Assembly: GCA_036375695.1 (NCBI GenBank)
Contig: DASVBU010000033.1
Coordinates: 62,001-126,000 of the forward strand
Source: ZC4RG35 sp036375695
GTDB lineage: Bacteria; Actinomycetota; Acidimicrobiia; Spongiisociales; ZC4RG35
DNA: 64,000 nt
Reading direction: 5' to 3'
Below the pieces are notes generated by a model that saw nothing but the letters and a program-made list of their open reading frames with translations, did no database searches and was not told the origin of the DNA. Made by a program: the position numbers and the translations under genes. This document shows, piece by piece, positions 7,321 to 16,162 of the stretch; the first letter of the stretch is position 1; every line of letters starts with the position of its first letter.

Positions 7321-10034
7321 CAGTGGGCGAACGCAGGATCGGGCGCGTCGGGGTCGATGTCGTATCGATCGAACGCGTCCTTGACCGCGGTGGCCTCCAC
7401 GAGCCCTTCGTGAGCCATGAGCGAGAGCGTGGCCGTCACCACGTGGCCTGCGTCCACCTCGAAGAAGCGTCGCAGCGCCTCCCGGGAGTCGGACCGGCCG
7501 AAGCCGTCGGTGCCCAGCGCGGTGTAGGGCCCGGGGATCCATCTCGCCACCTGGTCGGGCACCATCTTCATGAAGTCGGTCACCGCCACGGTGGGGATGT
7601 CGTGGTCGGAGAGAAGTCTGGTCACCAGTGGCACTTTGGGCTCGTCGTTGGGGTGGAGCCGGTTCCACCGGTCGACGGCGAGCGCCTCCTCGCGGAGCGC
7701 CTTGTAGGAGGTCGCCGACCAGAGCTCGGCGCTGATCCCGTAGTGCTCGGCCAGCTGCGCCGCCGCCTGTCGGGCCGCGGTGTGCGCCGTCCCGGAGAAG
7801 AGGATCCGCACCTGCGGCTTCCCGTCGGGTGCGGCGGCGAATCGGTACAGGCCGTCGATGATCCCCTGGTCGACCCCATCGGGCTTGGGCGGCTGGACGT
7901 AGTTCTCGTTGTAGGCGGTCAGGTAGTAGAACTCGTCGACAGGGTTCGGCCCATACATGCGGCGGATCCCGTGCTCCACGATCGTCCCCAGCTCATATGC
8001 GAATGCGGGGTCGTAGGCGCGGCACACCGGCACCGTGGAGGCGAGGATCAGGCTGTGACCGTCCTGATGCTGCAGGCCCTCACCCTGGAGTGTGGTGCGC
8101 CCGGCGGTGCCACCGAGAAGGAACCCTCGTGCCCTGGCGTCGGCGGCCGCCCAGATCAGGTCGCCCACCCGCTGGAACCCGAACATCGAGTAGAAGATGA
8201 AGAACGGGATCATCGGCACACCACGGGTGGCATACGACGTGGCGGCTGCAGTCCACGACGCCATCGAGCCGGCCTCGGTGATGCCTTCCTCGAGGATCTG
8301 GCCGTCCTTGGCCTCGCTGTAGGAGAGGAGCATCGCCGCGTCGACCGGTTCGTACAGCTGGCCGCTGGGTGCGTAGATCTTCAGCTCGCGGAAGAGGGAG
8401 TCCATTCCGAACGTCCGTGCCTCGTCGGGCACGATGGGCACGACGTGCTTGCCGAACTCGGGCTGGCGGGCCAGGTTGCGGAGGAGACGGACGAAGGCCG
8501 AAGTCGTCGACGCCTCCACCTTCCCCGAGCCGGCGTAGACCTCGGCGTAGGCGTCCGGGCCCGGGATGGGGAGCGAGTCGTGCTCGACCACACGCTGCGG
8601 CAGCGGACCGCCGAGCTCGCGGCGACGCTCCATCAGGTAGTCGTACTCCGGCGAGCCGGGCTCAGGGCGGTAATAGGGCGGCTCCTTGTCTCCCTCCAGC
8701 GCCTCGGCGGGGATCTCCTCGTGGAGCTGCAGCCGCTCGCGGAGGTGGAGCAGTTGCTGGTTGGTCATCTCCTTGATCTGATGGGTGGCGTTGCGGCCCT
8801 CCACGTCCGGCCCGAGCGTCCATCCCTTGATGGTCTTGGCGAGGATGACCGTCGGCTTCCCGTTCTTGAGCTCGGTCGCCACCTTGTAGGCGGCGTAGAT
8901 CTTCAGGTAGTCGAGACCACCGCGGCGAAGCGCCCAGATCTCCTCGTCGGACCAGTCCTCGACGAGCTCCAGGGCCCTCGGGTCCTTGCCGAAGAACTTC
9001 TCCCTCACGTAGGCGCCGTCCTCGGCCTTGTACCGCTGGTACTCGCCGTCGACGGTGGTGTTCATCACGTTGACCAGGGCGCCCTCGGTGTCCCTGGCGA
9101 GCAGCTCGTCCCAGCCTGAGCCCCAGATCACCTTGATCACGTTCCAGCCGTGGCCGCGGAACACGGCTTCCAGCTCTGTGATGATCTGGCTGTTGCCACG
9201 CACCGGCCCATCGAGACGCTGCAGGTTGCAGTTGACCACCCAGATCAGGTTGTCCAGACCCTCACGGGCGGCGATGGAGAGACCCCCGAAGGTCTCGGGC
9301 TCGTCGACCTCTCCGTCACCGACGAAGCACCAGACGTTGGAGTCGGACGTGTCGTCGAGGCCGCGGTCCTGCAAATAGCGGTTGAACCGGGCGTGGTAGA
9401 CGGAATTGATCGGCCCCAAGCCCATGGAGACCGTGGGGAACTCCCAGAAATCGGGCATTAGCCTCGGATGCGGGTACGAGGACAGGCCGCCGGCGACCTC
9501 CTGGCGGAACAGATCGAGGTCCTGCTCGTCGATGCGGCGCTCCAGGAAGGCGCGGGCGTAGAACCCCGGTGCGGCGTGGCCCTGGAAGTAGACATGGTCG
9601 CCCCCGCCCGGATGGCCCTTGCCACGGAAGAAGTGGTTGAAACCGACCTCGTAGAGGGTGGCCGAGGAGGCGAAGGTGGAGAGGTGGCCACCGATCCCCT
9701 TGATGTTGTGGTTGGCCTTGGTGACCATGACGGCGGCGTTCCAGCGGACGTACCGGCGGATGCGACGTTCGATGTCGGGGTCACCGGGGAATTCCGGCTG
9801 GTCTTCGAGCGGGATGGTGTTGATGTATGGGGTGGTCACCGGCCCCGGGACACCCAGCCCCGACTGCTGGGCGCGCTCGAGGAGCTTGGCCAGGAGGTAC
9901 CGGGCCCGGGTGGGCCCCTCGCGTTCGATGACCGCGTCGAGGGATTCCTGCCACTCCTGGGTTTCGACCGGGTCTACGTCCGGGAGCTGGTTGATGAACT
10001 CGACGCCGATGGTTTCTCGAAGATCACCCGGCAT
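7320..10034 (-). CDS. aceE: pyruvate dehydrogenase E1 component, homodimeric type
   Basis: This 904-residue enzyme is the thiamine-diphosphate-dependent E1 that decarboxylates pyruvate and acetylates the E2 lipoyl domain. The TPP motif is present as GDGEVDEPETFGGL through VVNCNLQRLDGPVRGN. The full length matches the actinobacterial/gammaproteobacterial AceE family. E2 and E3 genes are not in the window. The ATG at 10034 has a TAGCCT hexamer 6 nt upstream, so the mRNA is probably leaderless. Co-transcription with moeB and the JAMM gene is unusual. Confidence 0.95.
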   Translation of the reverse strand: MPGDLRETIGVEFINQLPDVDPVETQEWQESLDAVIEREGPTRARYLLAKLLERAQQSGLGVPGPVTTPYINTIPLEDQPEFPGDPDIERRIRRYVRWNAAVMVTKANHNIKGIGGHLSTFASSATLYEVGFNHFFRGKGHPGGGDHVYFQGHAAPGFYARAFLERRIDEQDLDLFRQEVAGGLSSYPHPRLMPDFWEFPTVSMGLGPINSVYHARFNRYLQDRGLDDTSDSNVWCFVGDGEVDEPETFGGLSIAAREGLDNLIWVVNCNLQRLDGPVRGNSQIITELEAVFRGHGWNVIKVIWGSGWDELLARDTEGALVNVMNTTVDGEYQRYKAEDGAYVREKFFGKDPRALELVEDWSDEEIWALRRGGLDYLKIYAAYKVATELKNGKPTVILAKTIKGWTLGPDVEGRNATHQIKEMTNQQLLHLRERLQLHEEIPAEALEGDKEPPYYRPEPGSPEYDYLMERRRELGGPLPQRVVEHDSLPIPGPDAYAEVYAGSGKVEASTTSAFVRLLRNLARQPEFGKHVVPIVPDEARTFGMDSLFRELKIYAPSGQLYEPVDAAMLLSYSEAKDGQILEEGITEAGSMASWTAAATSYATRGVPMIPFFIFYSMFGFQRVGDLIWAAADARARGFLLGGTAGRTTLQGEGLQHQDGHSLILASTVPVCRAYDPAFAYELGTIVEHGIRRMYGPNPVDEFYYLTAYNENYVQPPKPDGVDQGIIDGLYRFAAAPDGKPQVRILFSGTAHTAARQAAAQLAEHYGISAELWSATSYKALREEALAVDRWNRLHPNDEPKVPLVTRLLSDHDIPTVAVTDFMKMVPDQVARWIPGPYTALGTDGFGRSDSREALRRFFEVDAGHVVTATLSLMAHEGLVEATAVKDAFDRYDIDPDAPDPAFAH

Positions 10035-10040
10035 GAGCCC

Positions 10041-10046
10041 AGGCTA
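10041..10046 (-). promoter_or_regulatory. -10 hexamer TAGCCT for aceE (leaderless)
   Basis: On the minus strand TAGCCT lies 6 nt before the aceE ATG, and the gap to the upstream hydrolase is only 26 nt. Confidence 0.5.
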
Positions 10047-10060
10047 GTTCACACCCGGGG

Positions 10061-10954
10061 TCACCGAACGGGCCGAAAGTCCCGAGCCCGCAGCCATGGC
10101 ACCACGATGTCGAGGAATCGCTTGTGCGCATCGAGATGGGGGACGTGGCCCGTGTCCTCCATCGGGACGAGCTCCCAGTCGGCGCGGAGATGCGTGATCC
10201 TCTCCACCGCAGATGGCGGGACGAGGGTGTCGTCGACGCCCTGGACCACGAGGGTCGGGGCGCGCACGGCGCGCACCGCCTCGATGAGCCGTCCGGGACG
10301 CGCCCAAAGGGCGGCGATGGAACGCGAAGCAGCGGGCACGGCGCCACGCGCCCATGGAAGGCCGCGCCTCCGCTCGGCCATCTCGACGAGTGCTTCGATC
10401 ACCGGCATCGGGACCCGTCCCGGATGCTTGGAGATCCAGCCCAGGGTCATGGTCACCCGCTCCCTGGCCGGGAGACGGCTCAGGTATGCGTCCAGGACCT
10501 CGCCCGTGAGAGGAGCGGCCTGGAGGGCGAGGCGGATCGCGGTCGGCCGATGGGCGCGGGGTACGTCCTGGAGCCCGGGTGCGAAGGCGGGGGAGACCAG
10601 AATCAACGCCGAGACGAGATCAGGTCTCTCCGCGGCAGCGAATGTCGAGACCAACCCACCCATGGAGTTGCCCATCACCGCGGCCGGCTTTCCCGTCTCG
10701 CCGGTGACGACTTCGAGCATGGCCACGAGCGCCTCGGTCATGCCGGCAAGACCTGGTGTCTTGGTCGGCGGAGACAGCCCGAAACGCGGCAAGTCGAAGG
10801 AAACGACCCGGCCGGTCTCGGTGAGGGCAGGCGCGACCGCCTCCCAATCCGCCCAGGATCCGCCCAGACCGTGGACCAGGATGATCGGTGGCCCCTCTCC
10901 GCCATGGTCGACCCGGTGCAGGCGCATGCCTGAGATCTCGACCATGCGACTCAC
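10061..10954 (-). CDS. alpha/beta-hydrolase
   Basis: The 297-residue protein has the alpha/beta-hydrolase layout: oxyanion HGLGGS, nucleophile elbow GNSMGG, acid Asp in GVDDTLVPPSA and catalytic His in DTGHVPHLD. A lid region lies between the elbow and the acid residue. The substrate is unknown. Lipase, esterase and C-C hydrolase relatives share these motifs. The GTG at 10954 is supported by TAGCCT 6 nt upstream. It is divergent from the ABC transporter operon. Confidence 0.8.
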   Translation of the reverse strand: MSRMVEISGMRLHRVDHGGEGPPIILVHGLGGSWADWEAVAPALTETGRVVSFDLPRFGLSPPTKTPGLAGMTEALVAMLEVVTGETGKPAAVMGNSMGGLVSTFAAAERPDLVSALILVSPAFAPGLQDVPRAHRPTAIRLALQAAPLTGEVLDAYLSRLPARERVTMTLGWISKHPGRVPMPVIEALVEMAERRRGLPWARGAVPAASRSIAALWARPGRLIEAVRAVRAPTLVVQGVDDTLVPPSAVERITHLRADWELVPMEDTGHVPHLDAHKRFLDIVVPWLRARDFRPVR

Positions 10955-10960
10955 GGGGCG

Positions 10961-10966
10961 AGGCTA
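10961..10966 (-). promoter_or_regulatory. -10 hexamer TAGCCT for the hydrolase gene (leaderless)
   Basis: The hexamer ends 6 nt before the GTG at 10954 on the minus strand and is identical to the aceE hexamer. Confidence 0.45.
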
Positions 10967-10981
10967 CCCATCGCGCCTACC

Positions 10982-10987
10982 TATGCT
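10982..10987 (+). promoter_or_regulatory. candidate -10 (TATGCT) for the ABC transporter operon
   Basis: TATGCT lies about 27 nt before the GTG at 11015. A GCGAGG SD sits between them, so this transcript would have a short leader, unlike its divergent neighbour. Confidence 0.35.
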
Positions 10988-11014
10988 CCTGCGGCGCGAA
11001 GCGAGGTTTGTCAA

Positions 11015-11947
11015 GTGGATCGGGTGCTGGCAGTCGAGGGTCTCAAGAAGAGTTTCGGTGATCTGGTGGCCGTCAACGGTGTCGGATTCACCGTGGATGC
11101 CGGGGAGACCTACGGGCTCCTCGGGCCGAACGGGGCGGGGAAGACGACGACGATCTCGATGATCGCCGGCCTGCTCGCGCCGGACGCGGGAAGCGTCTCG
11201 ATCGAGGGCGACTCGATCTCGGTTCGGTCCACCCGCGGACGGTCGCACATCGGGCTCGTGCCACAGGACCTGGCCATCTATCCGGACCTCACGTGTCGGG
11301 AGAACCTCGTCTTCTTCGGGAGGCTCTACGGCCTGTCGGGGGACAGGCTTCAGAGACGGGTCGACGAGGTGCTCGATGTGATCGGGCTCACCGACCGTGC
11401 CAAGGACCTGACCAAGGAGTTCTCCGGCGGGATGAAGCGCCGGCTCAACATCGGCATCGGCCTGCTCCACGAGCCGAGACTCCTCATCCTCGACGAGCCC
11501 ACCGTCGGCGTGGACCCGCAGTCGAGGATCGCCATCCTCGACGCCGTCGAGCAGCTCTCCTCCGAGGGCATGGCCGTCCTCTACACCACCCACTACATGG
11601 AGGAGGCGGAGCGTCTCTGTGATCGTGTCGGCATCATCGACGAAGGCTCGATCAAGGCCGAGGGAACGAGACGCGACCTCGTGGCGCTGATCGGGGAGAA
11701 GGACCGGATCGTCCTCACGGGAGAGCTCGACGGTGCAGCCGATGACGTGAGGCAGATCCCGGGTGTGGCCGAGGTCTACCAGAGCGAGCACCGGCTCGAC
11801 GTCATGGTCGGCCAGGCCTCGTCGATCCTCCCGACCATCCTCACCCGTATCAGCCAGGCAGGTTGCAGCGTGACCGGGGTCGAGGTCGAGGAGCCCAATC
11901 TCGAGGCGGTCTTCCTCCATCTGACGGGGAAGGCTCTCCGGGACTGA
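11015..11947 (+). CDS. ABC transporter ATP-binding protein (ABC-2/DrrA type)
   Basis: The 310-residue ATPase has Walker A GPNGAGKTT, signature FSGGMKRRLN, Walker B LLILDEPTVG and the H-loop TTHYMEEAE. The C-terminal ~80 residues match the extra domain of drug- or lipid-exporting DrrA/NatA-type ATPases. It should power the two permeases encoded just downstream. The GTG start follows GCGAGG. The transported compound is unknown. Confidence 0.9.
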   Translation: MDRVLAVEGLKKSFGDLVAVNGVGFTVDAGETYGLLGPNGAGKTTTISMIAGLLAPDAGSVSIEGDSISVRSTRGRSHIGLVPQDLAIYPDLTCRENLVFFGRLYGLSGDRLQRRVDEVLDVIGLTDRAKDLTKEFSGGMKRRLNIGIGLLHEPRLLILDEPTVGVDPQSRIAILDAVEQLSSEGMAVLYTTHYMEEAERLCDRVGIIDEGSIKAEGTRRDLVALIGEKDRIVLTGELDGAADDVRQIPGVAEVYQSEHRLDVMVGQASSILPTILTRISQAGCSVTGVEVEEPNLEAVFLHLTGKALRD

Positions 11948-11949
11948 CG

Positions 11950-13137
11950 ATGTTCCATTGGGCCGCGCGTCTCATCGCCGTCAAGGACCTGCGGCTGAGG
12001 TTGCGGGACAAGTCGGTCTTCATCATGGGCCTCCTCGCCCCCCTGGGATTGGCCTTCATCTTCAATCTCACCTTCGCCGGGGCGCTCCAGGAGGGGAGCA
12101 TCGATCTCCGTTTCGGCTTCGTGGACCTGGATGGGTCACCCAGCTCGGCGGGTCTCAGCCAGGTCCTGGGGCAGCTCGAGGCCGAGGAGTTCCTCGACCT
12201 GACCACCTACGACGATCGGGAGACCGCGGTGGCAGCGGTCGAGGACGGGGACATTCAGGCGTTCATTCTCGTGCCCGAGGGCTTCGACCAGGAGCTGGCC
12301 ACGGGCGCGCCGAAACTGGAGGTGCTCGGTCACGTCGATGCCGGGACTGCGACCTCGGTGGCGGCCGCCGTCGCGCGCCAGTTCGGCGCCGGTGTCGACG
12401 CGGCGCGGCTGGCGGTGGTGACGACGGCATCGATCCTCGGCGTGCCACCGTCGCCCGACCTGGTCGGCCAGCTGCAGGGGGACCCGGCCACCGCCGCGTT
12501 CACCTCGGATATCACGGGTCTGGATGCCGAGGTTCGCCAACTCGACGGCGTCACCTACATCACCGCCGGCATGGCGGTGTTCTTCTTGTTCTTCACGGTG
12601 CAGTCGGGGATCCTCGGGCTCCTCGACGAGGAGCGCGAGGGCACGTTGAGGCGTCTCTTCGCCGCACCCGTCCCCCGGTCCGCGGTGATGGCCGGCAAGG
12701 GACTCATGTCGTACATCCTGGGTGTGGTTGCCCTGACCACTCTGGTCGTGGCGTCCAGCCTGATCATGGGCGCCGAGTGGGGCCATCCGCTCGGGGTTGC
12801 GGTCATGATCCTGGCCGGTGTCGCCGCCGCAGTGTCGGTCATGGGTGTCGCTGCCGGGGTGGCCAGGACCCCGGAGGGCGCGGAGAATCTGGCTGCGATC
12901 ACGGCGGTGGTCCTCGGCATGCTGGGCGGTGTCTTCTTCCCCATCGAGAGCGCCGGTGGCGCCCTGGCCGCGCTCTCCGCCATCACCCCGCATTACTGGT
13001 TCCTCAGGGGTCTGGGTGACCTCGCCGGAGGTGCGCCCTGGACCAACGCCCTTCCGGCGGCCGGTGTCCTCGCGGGCATGGCGGTCGTCTTCGGCCTCAT
13101 CGCCGTCTGGGTCCTCAACCGGAGGTTCTCCCGGTGA
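11950..13137 (+). CDS. ABC-2 type permease 1
   Basis: The 395-residue membrane protein has an N-terminal span (VFIMGLLAPLGLAFIFNLTFA), a ~150-residue extracytoplasmic domain and five C-terminal spans ending WVLNRRFSR. This is the long ABC-2/YhgE-like permease layout. DEEREGTLRRLFAAPVPRS is the cytoplasmic coupling helix typical of the family. The ATG lies 2 nt after the ATPase stop, and the next permease starts within its last codons, so the three form one exporter. Confidence 0.85.
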   Translation: MFHWAARLIAVKDLRLRLRDKSVFIMGLLAPLGLAFIFNLTFAGALQEGSIDLRFGFVDLDGSPSSAGLSQVLGQLEAEEFLDLTTYDDRETAVAAVEDGDIQAFILVPEGFDQELATGAPKLEVLGHVDAGTATSVAAAVARQFGAGVDAARLAVVTTASILGVPPSPDLVGQLQGDPATAAFTSDITGLDAEVRQLDGVTYITAGMAVFFLFFTVQSGILGLLDEEREGTLRRLFAAPVPRSAVMAGKGLMSYILGVVALTTLVVASSLIMGAEWGHPLGVAVMILAGVAAAVSVMGVAAGVARTPEGAENLAAITAVVLGMLGGVFFPIESAGGALAALSAITPHYWFLRGLGDLAGGAPWTNALPAAGVLAGMAVVFGLIAVWVLNRRFSR

Positions 13138-14297
13138 AGGCGTTGGCGATCGCCATCTCGAACCTCCGTCGGATGCTCCGGGACCGGAGCAGCATCTTCT
13201 TCGTGTTCATCTTCCCGCTCGCCCTCATCCTTCTCATCGGGATCCAGTTCGGAGGTGACGTCGACCCCAAGGTCGGGATCTACCGGGAGGACACCGGGAC
13301 GCTGTCCGACGCCGTGGTGGCGGAATTGGAGGCCTCCACCGCGATCGAAGTCGTCATGTACGAGGCCGAGGAGCCGCTGATCACGGCGGTGGAGAGGGGC
13401 GGGGTCAGTGCCGGCGTGTTCCTACCCGCAGACATGGAGGCCACCGTCTCGGGCGGTGGGATGGCGCGGGTGGAGTTCGTGGTCCGCCCCGACGGGTTCG
13501 GGAACGAGTTGCGATCCGTGGTCACCTCTGCGGTGGCCCGGGCGCTGGCGCCGGCAGGGGCAGCTCGGTTCGCGGCGGCCGAGACCGGTACGGGCTTCGA
13601 CGATGCGCTCGCGGTGGCGCGGGACGCGGTCGGGAGCTTCGAGACGGTGGAGGTCGAGGTTTCCCGGTTCGGTGAGGCGCTCTTCCCCGAGGACATGGGT
13701 CGTTTCGACCTCGGGGCGCCGCAGCAGCTCGTGCTGTTCACCTTCATCACGACACTCACGGGGTCGGCGGCGCTGATCCTCTCCAGGAAGCTCGGGATCA
13801 CCACCCGGATGTTGTCGACGCCTACGCCGCTTCGCACCGTGATCGTCGGCGAGAGCCTGGGCCGCGCCACGGTGGGGATGTTCCAGGGCGTCTACATCAT
13901 GCTGGCCAGCCTCGTGCTGTTCCAGGTCGACTGGGGCAACCCGCTGGCGGGGATCTTGCTCCTGGCCGCACTCACCGCGGTGGCCGCCGGAGCAGCGATG
14001 CTGATGGGTGCCTTCTTCGCCAACGAACAGCAGGCGGCGGGCATCGCTGTGATGGTGTCGCTTGGTCTGGGGGCCCTCGGCGGGGCGATGCTGCCGCGGG
14101 AGTTGTTCCCGCCGACGCTGAAGCAGGTCTCCCTGGCCACACCACATGCCTGGGCCCTGGAGGGGTTCGCCGACCTGGTCCGCGACGATGGGGGCCTCGT
14201 GGATGTCTTGCCCGAGATCGGGGTCCTGGCCGTCTACGCCGTCGTCCTGTTCGCCATCGCCACGTGGCGTCTCAGGCGGACCCTCACCTCTGGTTGA
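13134..14297 (+). CDS. ABC-2 type permease 2
   Basis: The 387-residue protein has the same plan as its neighbour: an N-terminal span (IFFVFIFPLALILLIGIQF), a large outer domain and five C-terminal spans. Sequence similarity to permease 1 is low, so the exporter is probably a heterodimer. The GTG overlaps the upstream TGA (GTGA). LPRELFPPTLKQVSLATPHAW near the end resembles the conserved P-x-W motif of ABC-2 permeases. Confidence 0.85.
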   Translation: MKALAIAISNLRRMLRDRSSIFFVFIFPLALILLIGIQFGGDVDPKVGIYREDTGTLSDAVVAELEASTAIEVVMYEAEEPLITAVERGGVSAGVFLPADMEATVSGGGMARVEFVVRPDGFGNELRSVVTSAVARALAPAGAARFAAAETGTGFDDALAVARDAVGSFETVEVEVSRFGEALFPEDMGRFDLGAPQQLVLFTFITTLTGSAALILSRKLGITTRMLSTPTPLRTVIVGESLGRATVGMFQGVYIMLASLVLFQVDWGNPLAGILLLAALTAVAAGAAMLMGAFFANEQQAAGIAVMVSLGLGALGGAMLPRELFPPTLKQVSLATPHAWALEGFADLVRDDGGLVDVLPEIGVLAVYAVVLFAIATWRLRRTLTSG

Positions 14298-14305
14298 ATG
14301 ACCTG

Positions 14306-15022
14306 ATGGAACAAGTCTCTCTGGGACGAATCCTGGTCATCCTCGGCATCGCCTTCGCGGTGATGTCGTTGTTCTCCGGAGGCCAGATCGACCTCATCTT
14401 CCCGATCATCCTCATCTTCGTCGGACGGATCATCTCCGCGGTGGGCAAGCAGCAGAGGAAGAGCCGGGCGGCGAAGCCGGGGAGTACGGTCGCCATCCCT
14501 GAGCCGACGGTCACCGTCCCGGAGGCGCAGACGCCGCAGACCCTCGCCAGGCGGAACCGTGCCGGGAGTCTCGAGGAGAAGCTGAGAGAGATCCTCATGG
14601 TCCCACCCGGGACGATCCCGACACCGAGCCGCCCCAAGCCACGGAGGCAGCCGGCCGCGGCCGCCCGACCGGAAGTGAGGCCCGAGCCCGTGTATCAGGC
14701 CCCAGCCGCCGAGCCTGCCCCAAGGCCGGCCCCCATGGCGGAGAGCGCACCGAGGGTCGAGCCCGCTCCGATGGTCGAGCCGCCGGTCCTCTCATCGGGC
14801 CCGAAGAAGGTGGAGCCCCTGGCCCATCGGAGAACGGCCACGAATCCGCTGGGGACGACACGCCGGCTCGGCCAGACGACGGTGTCTTCGGCGAGCAAAA
14901 CCGGGTCGCTCTCCTCCATGGCCGTCCACCGACGGGTGCGACGTTCACCGTCGGGCGCCAGGACCTCGAGCGAGATGGTCGCCGAGGCCAAGGAGCGTCT
15001 CCGCCAACTCAAAGGCCGCTGA
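14306..15022 (+). CDS. hypothetical membrane-anchored, proline/alanine-rich protein
   Basis: The 238-residue protein starts with a hydrophobic region (about 6-45, LVILGIAFAVMSLFSG and IDLIFPIILIFVGRII) that forms one or two membrane spans. A long low-complexity Pro/Ala/Glu region with PAP- and EP-rich runs follows, and then a basic, serine-rich tail ending in a short helix. No enzyme motif is visible. The ATG at 14306 is 8 nt after the permease stop. A TTG at 14294 is an alternative. It looks like the last gene of the exporter operon, perhaps an accessory scaffold. Confidence 0.6.
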   Translation: MEQVSLGRILVILGIAFAVMSLFSGGQIDLIFPIILIFVGRIISAVGKQQRKSRAAKPGSTVAIPEPTVTVPEAQTPQTLARRNRAGSLEEKLREILMVPPGTIPTPSRPKPRRQPAAAARPEVRPEPVYQAPAAEPAPRPAPMAESAPRVEPAPMVEPPVLSSGPKKVEPLAHRRTATNPLGTTRRLGQTTVSSASKTGSLSSMAVHRRVRRSPSGARTSSEMVAEAKERLRQLKGR

Positions 15023-15043
15023 ACTCAACCGGAGGTCGGATCG

Positions 15044-15493
15044 TCAGCGCTCGAGAAGCTCTTTGAGGTTCTGGACGAACCGGGCGTTTCGCTTTGCGAT
15101 CTGTCGTCTCATCAGGGGCGCCAACATGCGCATCGGCCCCTCGAAAGGCACCTCTACCCGACGTGTGAAGATCGTCCCCGACTGTCCGACTCCGAACGCG
15201 TACGACACCACCGGCCTCATCGGTCCCGTGCGGGTGGTGAATTCGACGCGGTGGTGCGGGTCGAGGCCCGTGATCTCGACTTCGTAGTCTCGACGACCCA
15301 TCATCCGGACCGTCGCGATCCATGTGGTTCCGAGCCGCCAGCTCGTCGGCGTCTCGGTCGAGCCCGGGACCTTGATCTGCAGGATGTCCGTATGCCAGCG
15401 CGGCTCATTCCGCGGATCCGACACGAACGCCCAAACGTCCTCTATCGACCGGTGGATGACCTCGCTGCTCTCAGCGGATACCTTGGCGCTCAC
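15044..15493 (-). CDS. SRPBCC (polyketide cyclase-like) family protein
   Basis: The 149-residue protein fits the START/SRPBCC ligand-binding fold: SSEVIHRSIEDVWAFVSDP, then PRWHTDI and the C-terminal helix RRQIAKRNARFVQNLKELL. Members bind hydrophobic ligands, and the function here cannot be told. It starts with GTG and is divergent from a TetR-family regulator 65 nt away, which may control it. Confidence 0.7.
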   Translation of the reverse strand: MSAKVSAESSEVIHRSIEDVWAFVSDPRNEPRWHTDILQIKVPGSTETPTSWRLGTTWIATVRMMGRRDYEVEITGLDPHHRVEFTTRTGPMRPVVSYAFGVGQSGTIFTRRVEVPFEGPMRMLAPLMRRQIAKRNARFVQNLKELLER

Positions 15494-15537
15494 GTCTCAC
15501 GGCCCCATGCCGGTTTACACTCTGTCAACTTTACGAC

Positions 15538-15546
15538 CCTAATAGG
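15538..15546. promoter_or_regulatory. possible operator between the SRPBCC and tetR genes
   Basis: The 65-nt gap between these divergent genes contains the palindrome CCTAATAGG and two copies of TGTCAAC, one overlapping the tetR start codon. An operator for TetR autoregulation would be expected here. The assignment is inferred from position. Confidence 0.3.
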
Positions 15547-15558
15547 TGTCCTTACAAC

Positions 15559-16152
15559 ATGTCAACCTCTGCTCCGAAGTCCACACGAGATGCGATCCTC
15601 GAGGCCGCCATGCGGCTCGTGGCATCCCGCGGGCCTCGTGTATCCCTCGAAGACGTGGCGGACGAAGCCGGGATCTCGCGGCAGACCCTCTATGTCCACT
15701 TCGGCTCGCGGGCGGGGCTGTTCATCGCGATGGCCGAGTACATGGACACCAGCGAGCAGCTCCAGCCCCTGCTGCAACGAGTCTTCGCTGCCCCGACAGC
15801 TCTGGACGCCCTGGACGCGGTGGCCGAAGTCCATGCCCAATATCACCCGGTCGCCTACCCCGTGGCGCGGGTGTTCCTGGCGGGCCGATATGACGACGAG
15901 GCGCTGCGCCGAACCTGGGACGAGCGCATGTCGTCGCGTCGGCTCCTGTACCGCGACGTCGTGGCGAGGCTGCACGACGAGGGGCTGCTCGGTGCGCGAT
16001 GGGACGTCGAGACGGCCACCGACATCATCTGGGCACTCACGTCGTGGCAAATGTGGGAGGCCCTGGTGGTGGAACGGGGATGGTCGAAGGCCGATTACCT
16101 GAGGCACCTTCGTACCGTCCTGCGACAGACGCTGGTGGTTCCCCGCACCTAG
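15559..16152 (+). CDS. TetR/AcrR-family transcriptional regulator
   Basis: The 197-residue protein has the TetR DNA-binding domain in its first ~60 residues (ILEAAMRLVASRG, VSLEDVADEAGISRQTLYVHF). A variable ligand-binding helical domain follows. It probably represses itself or the divergent SRPBCC gene. The inducer is unknown. Confidence 0.9.
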   Translation: MSTSAPKSTRDAILEAAMRLVASRGPRVSLEDVADEAGISRQTLYVHFGSRAGLFIAMAEYMDTSEQLQPLLQRVFAAPTALDALDAVAEVHAQYHPVAYPVARVFLAGRYDDEALRRTWDERMSSRRLLYRDVVARLHDEGLLGARWDVETATDIIWALTSWQMWEALVVERGWSKADYLRHLRTVLRQTLVVPRT

Positions 16153-16162
16153 CTCCGGCCGG

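Noticed and set aside
7248..9119. A 623-codon open frame on the plus strand opposite aceE
   Set aside because: It lies antisense to clear AceE sequence and has no motif. GC-rich third-position bias explains the open frame.
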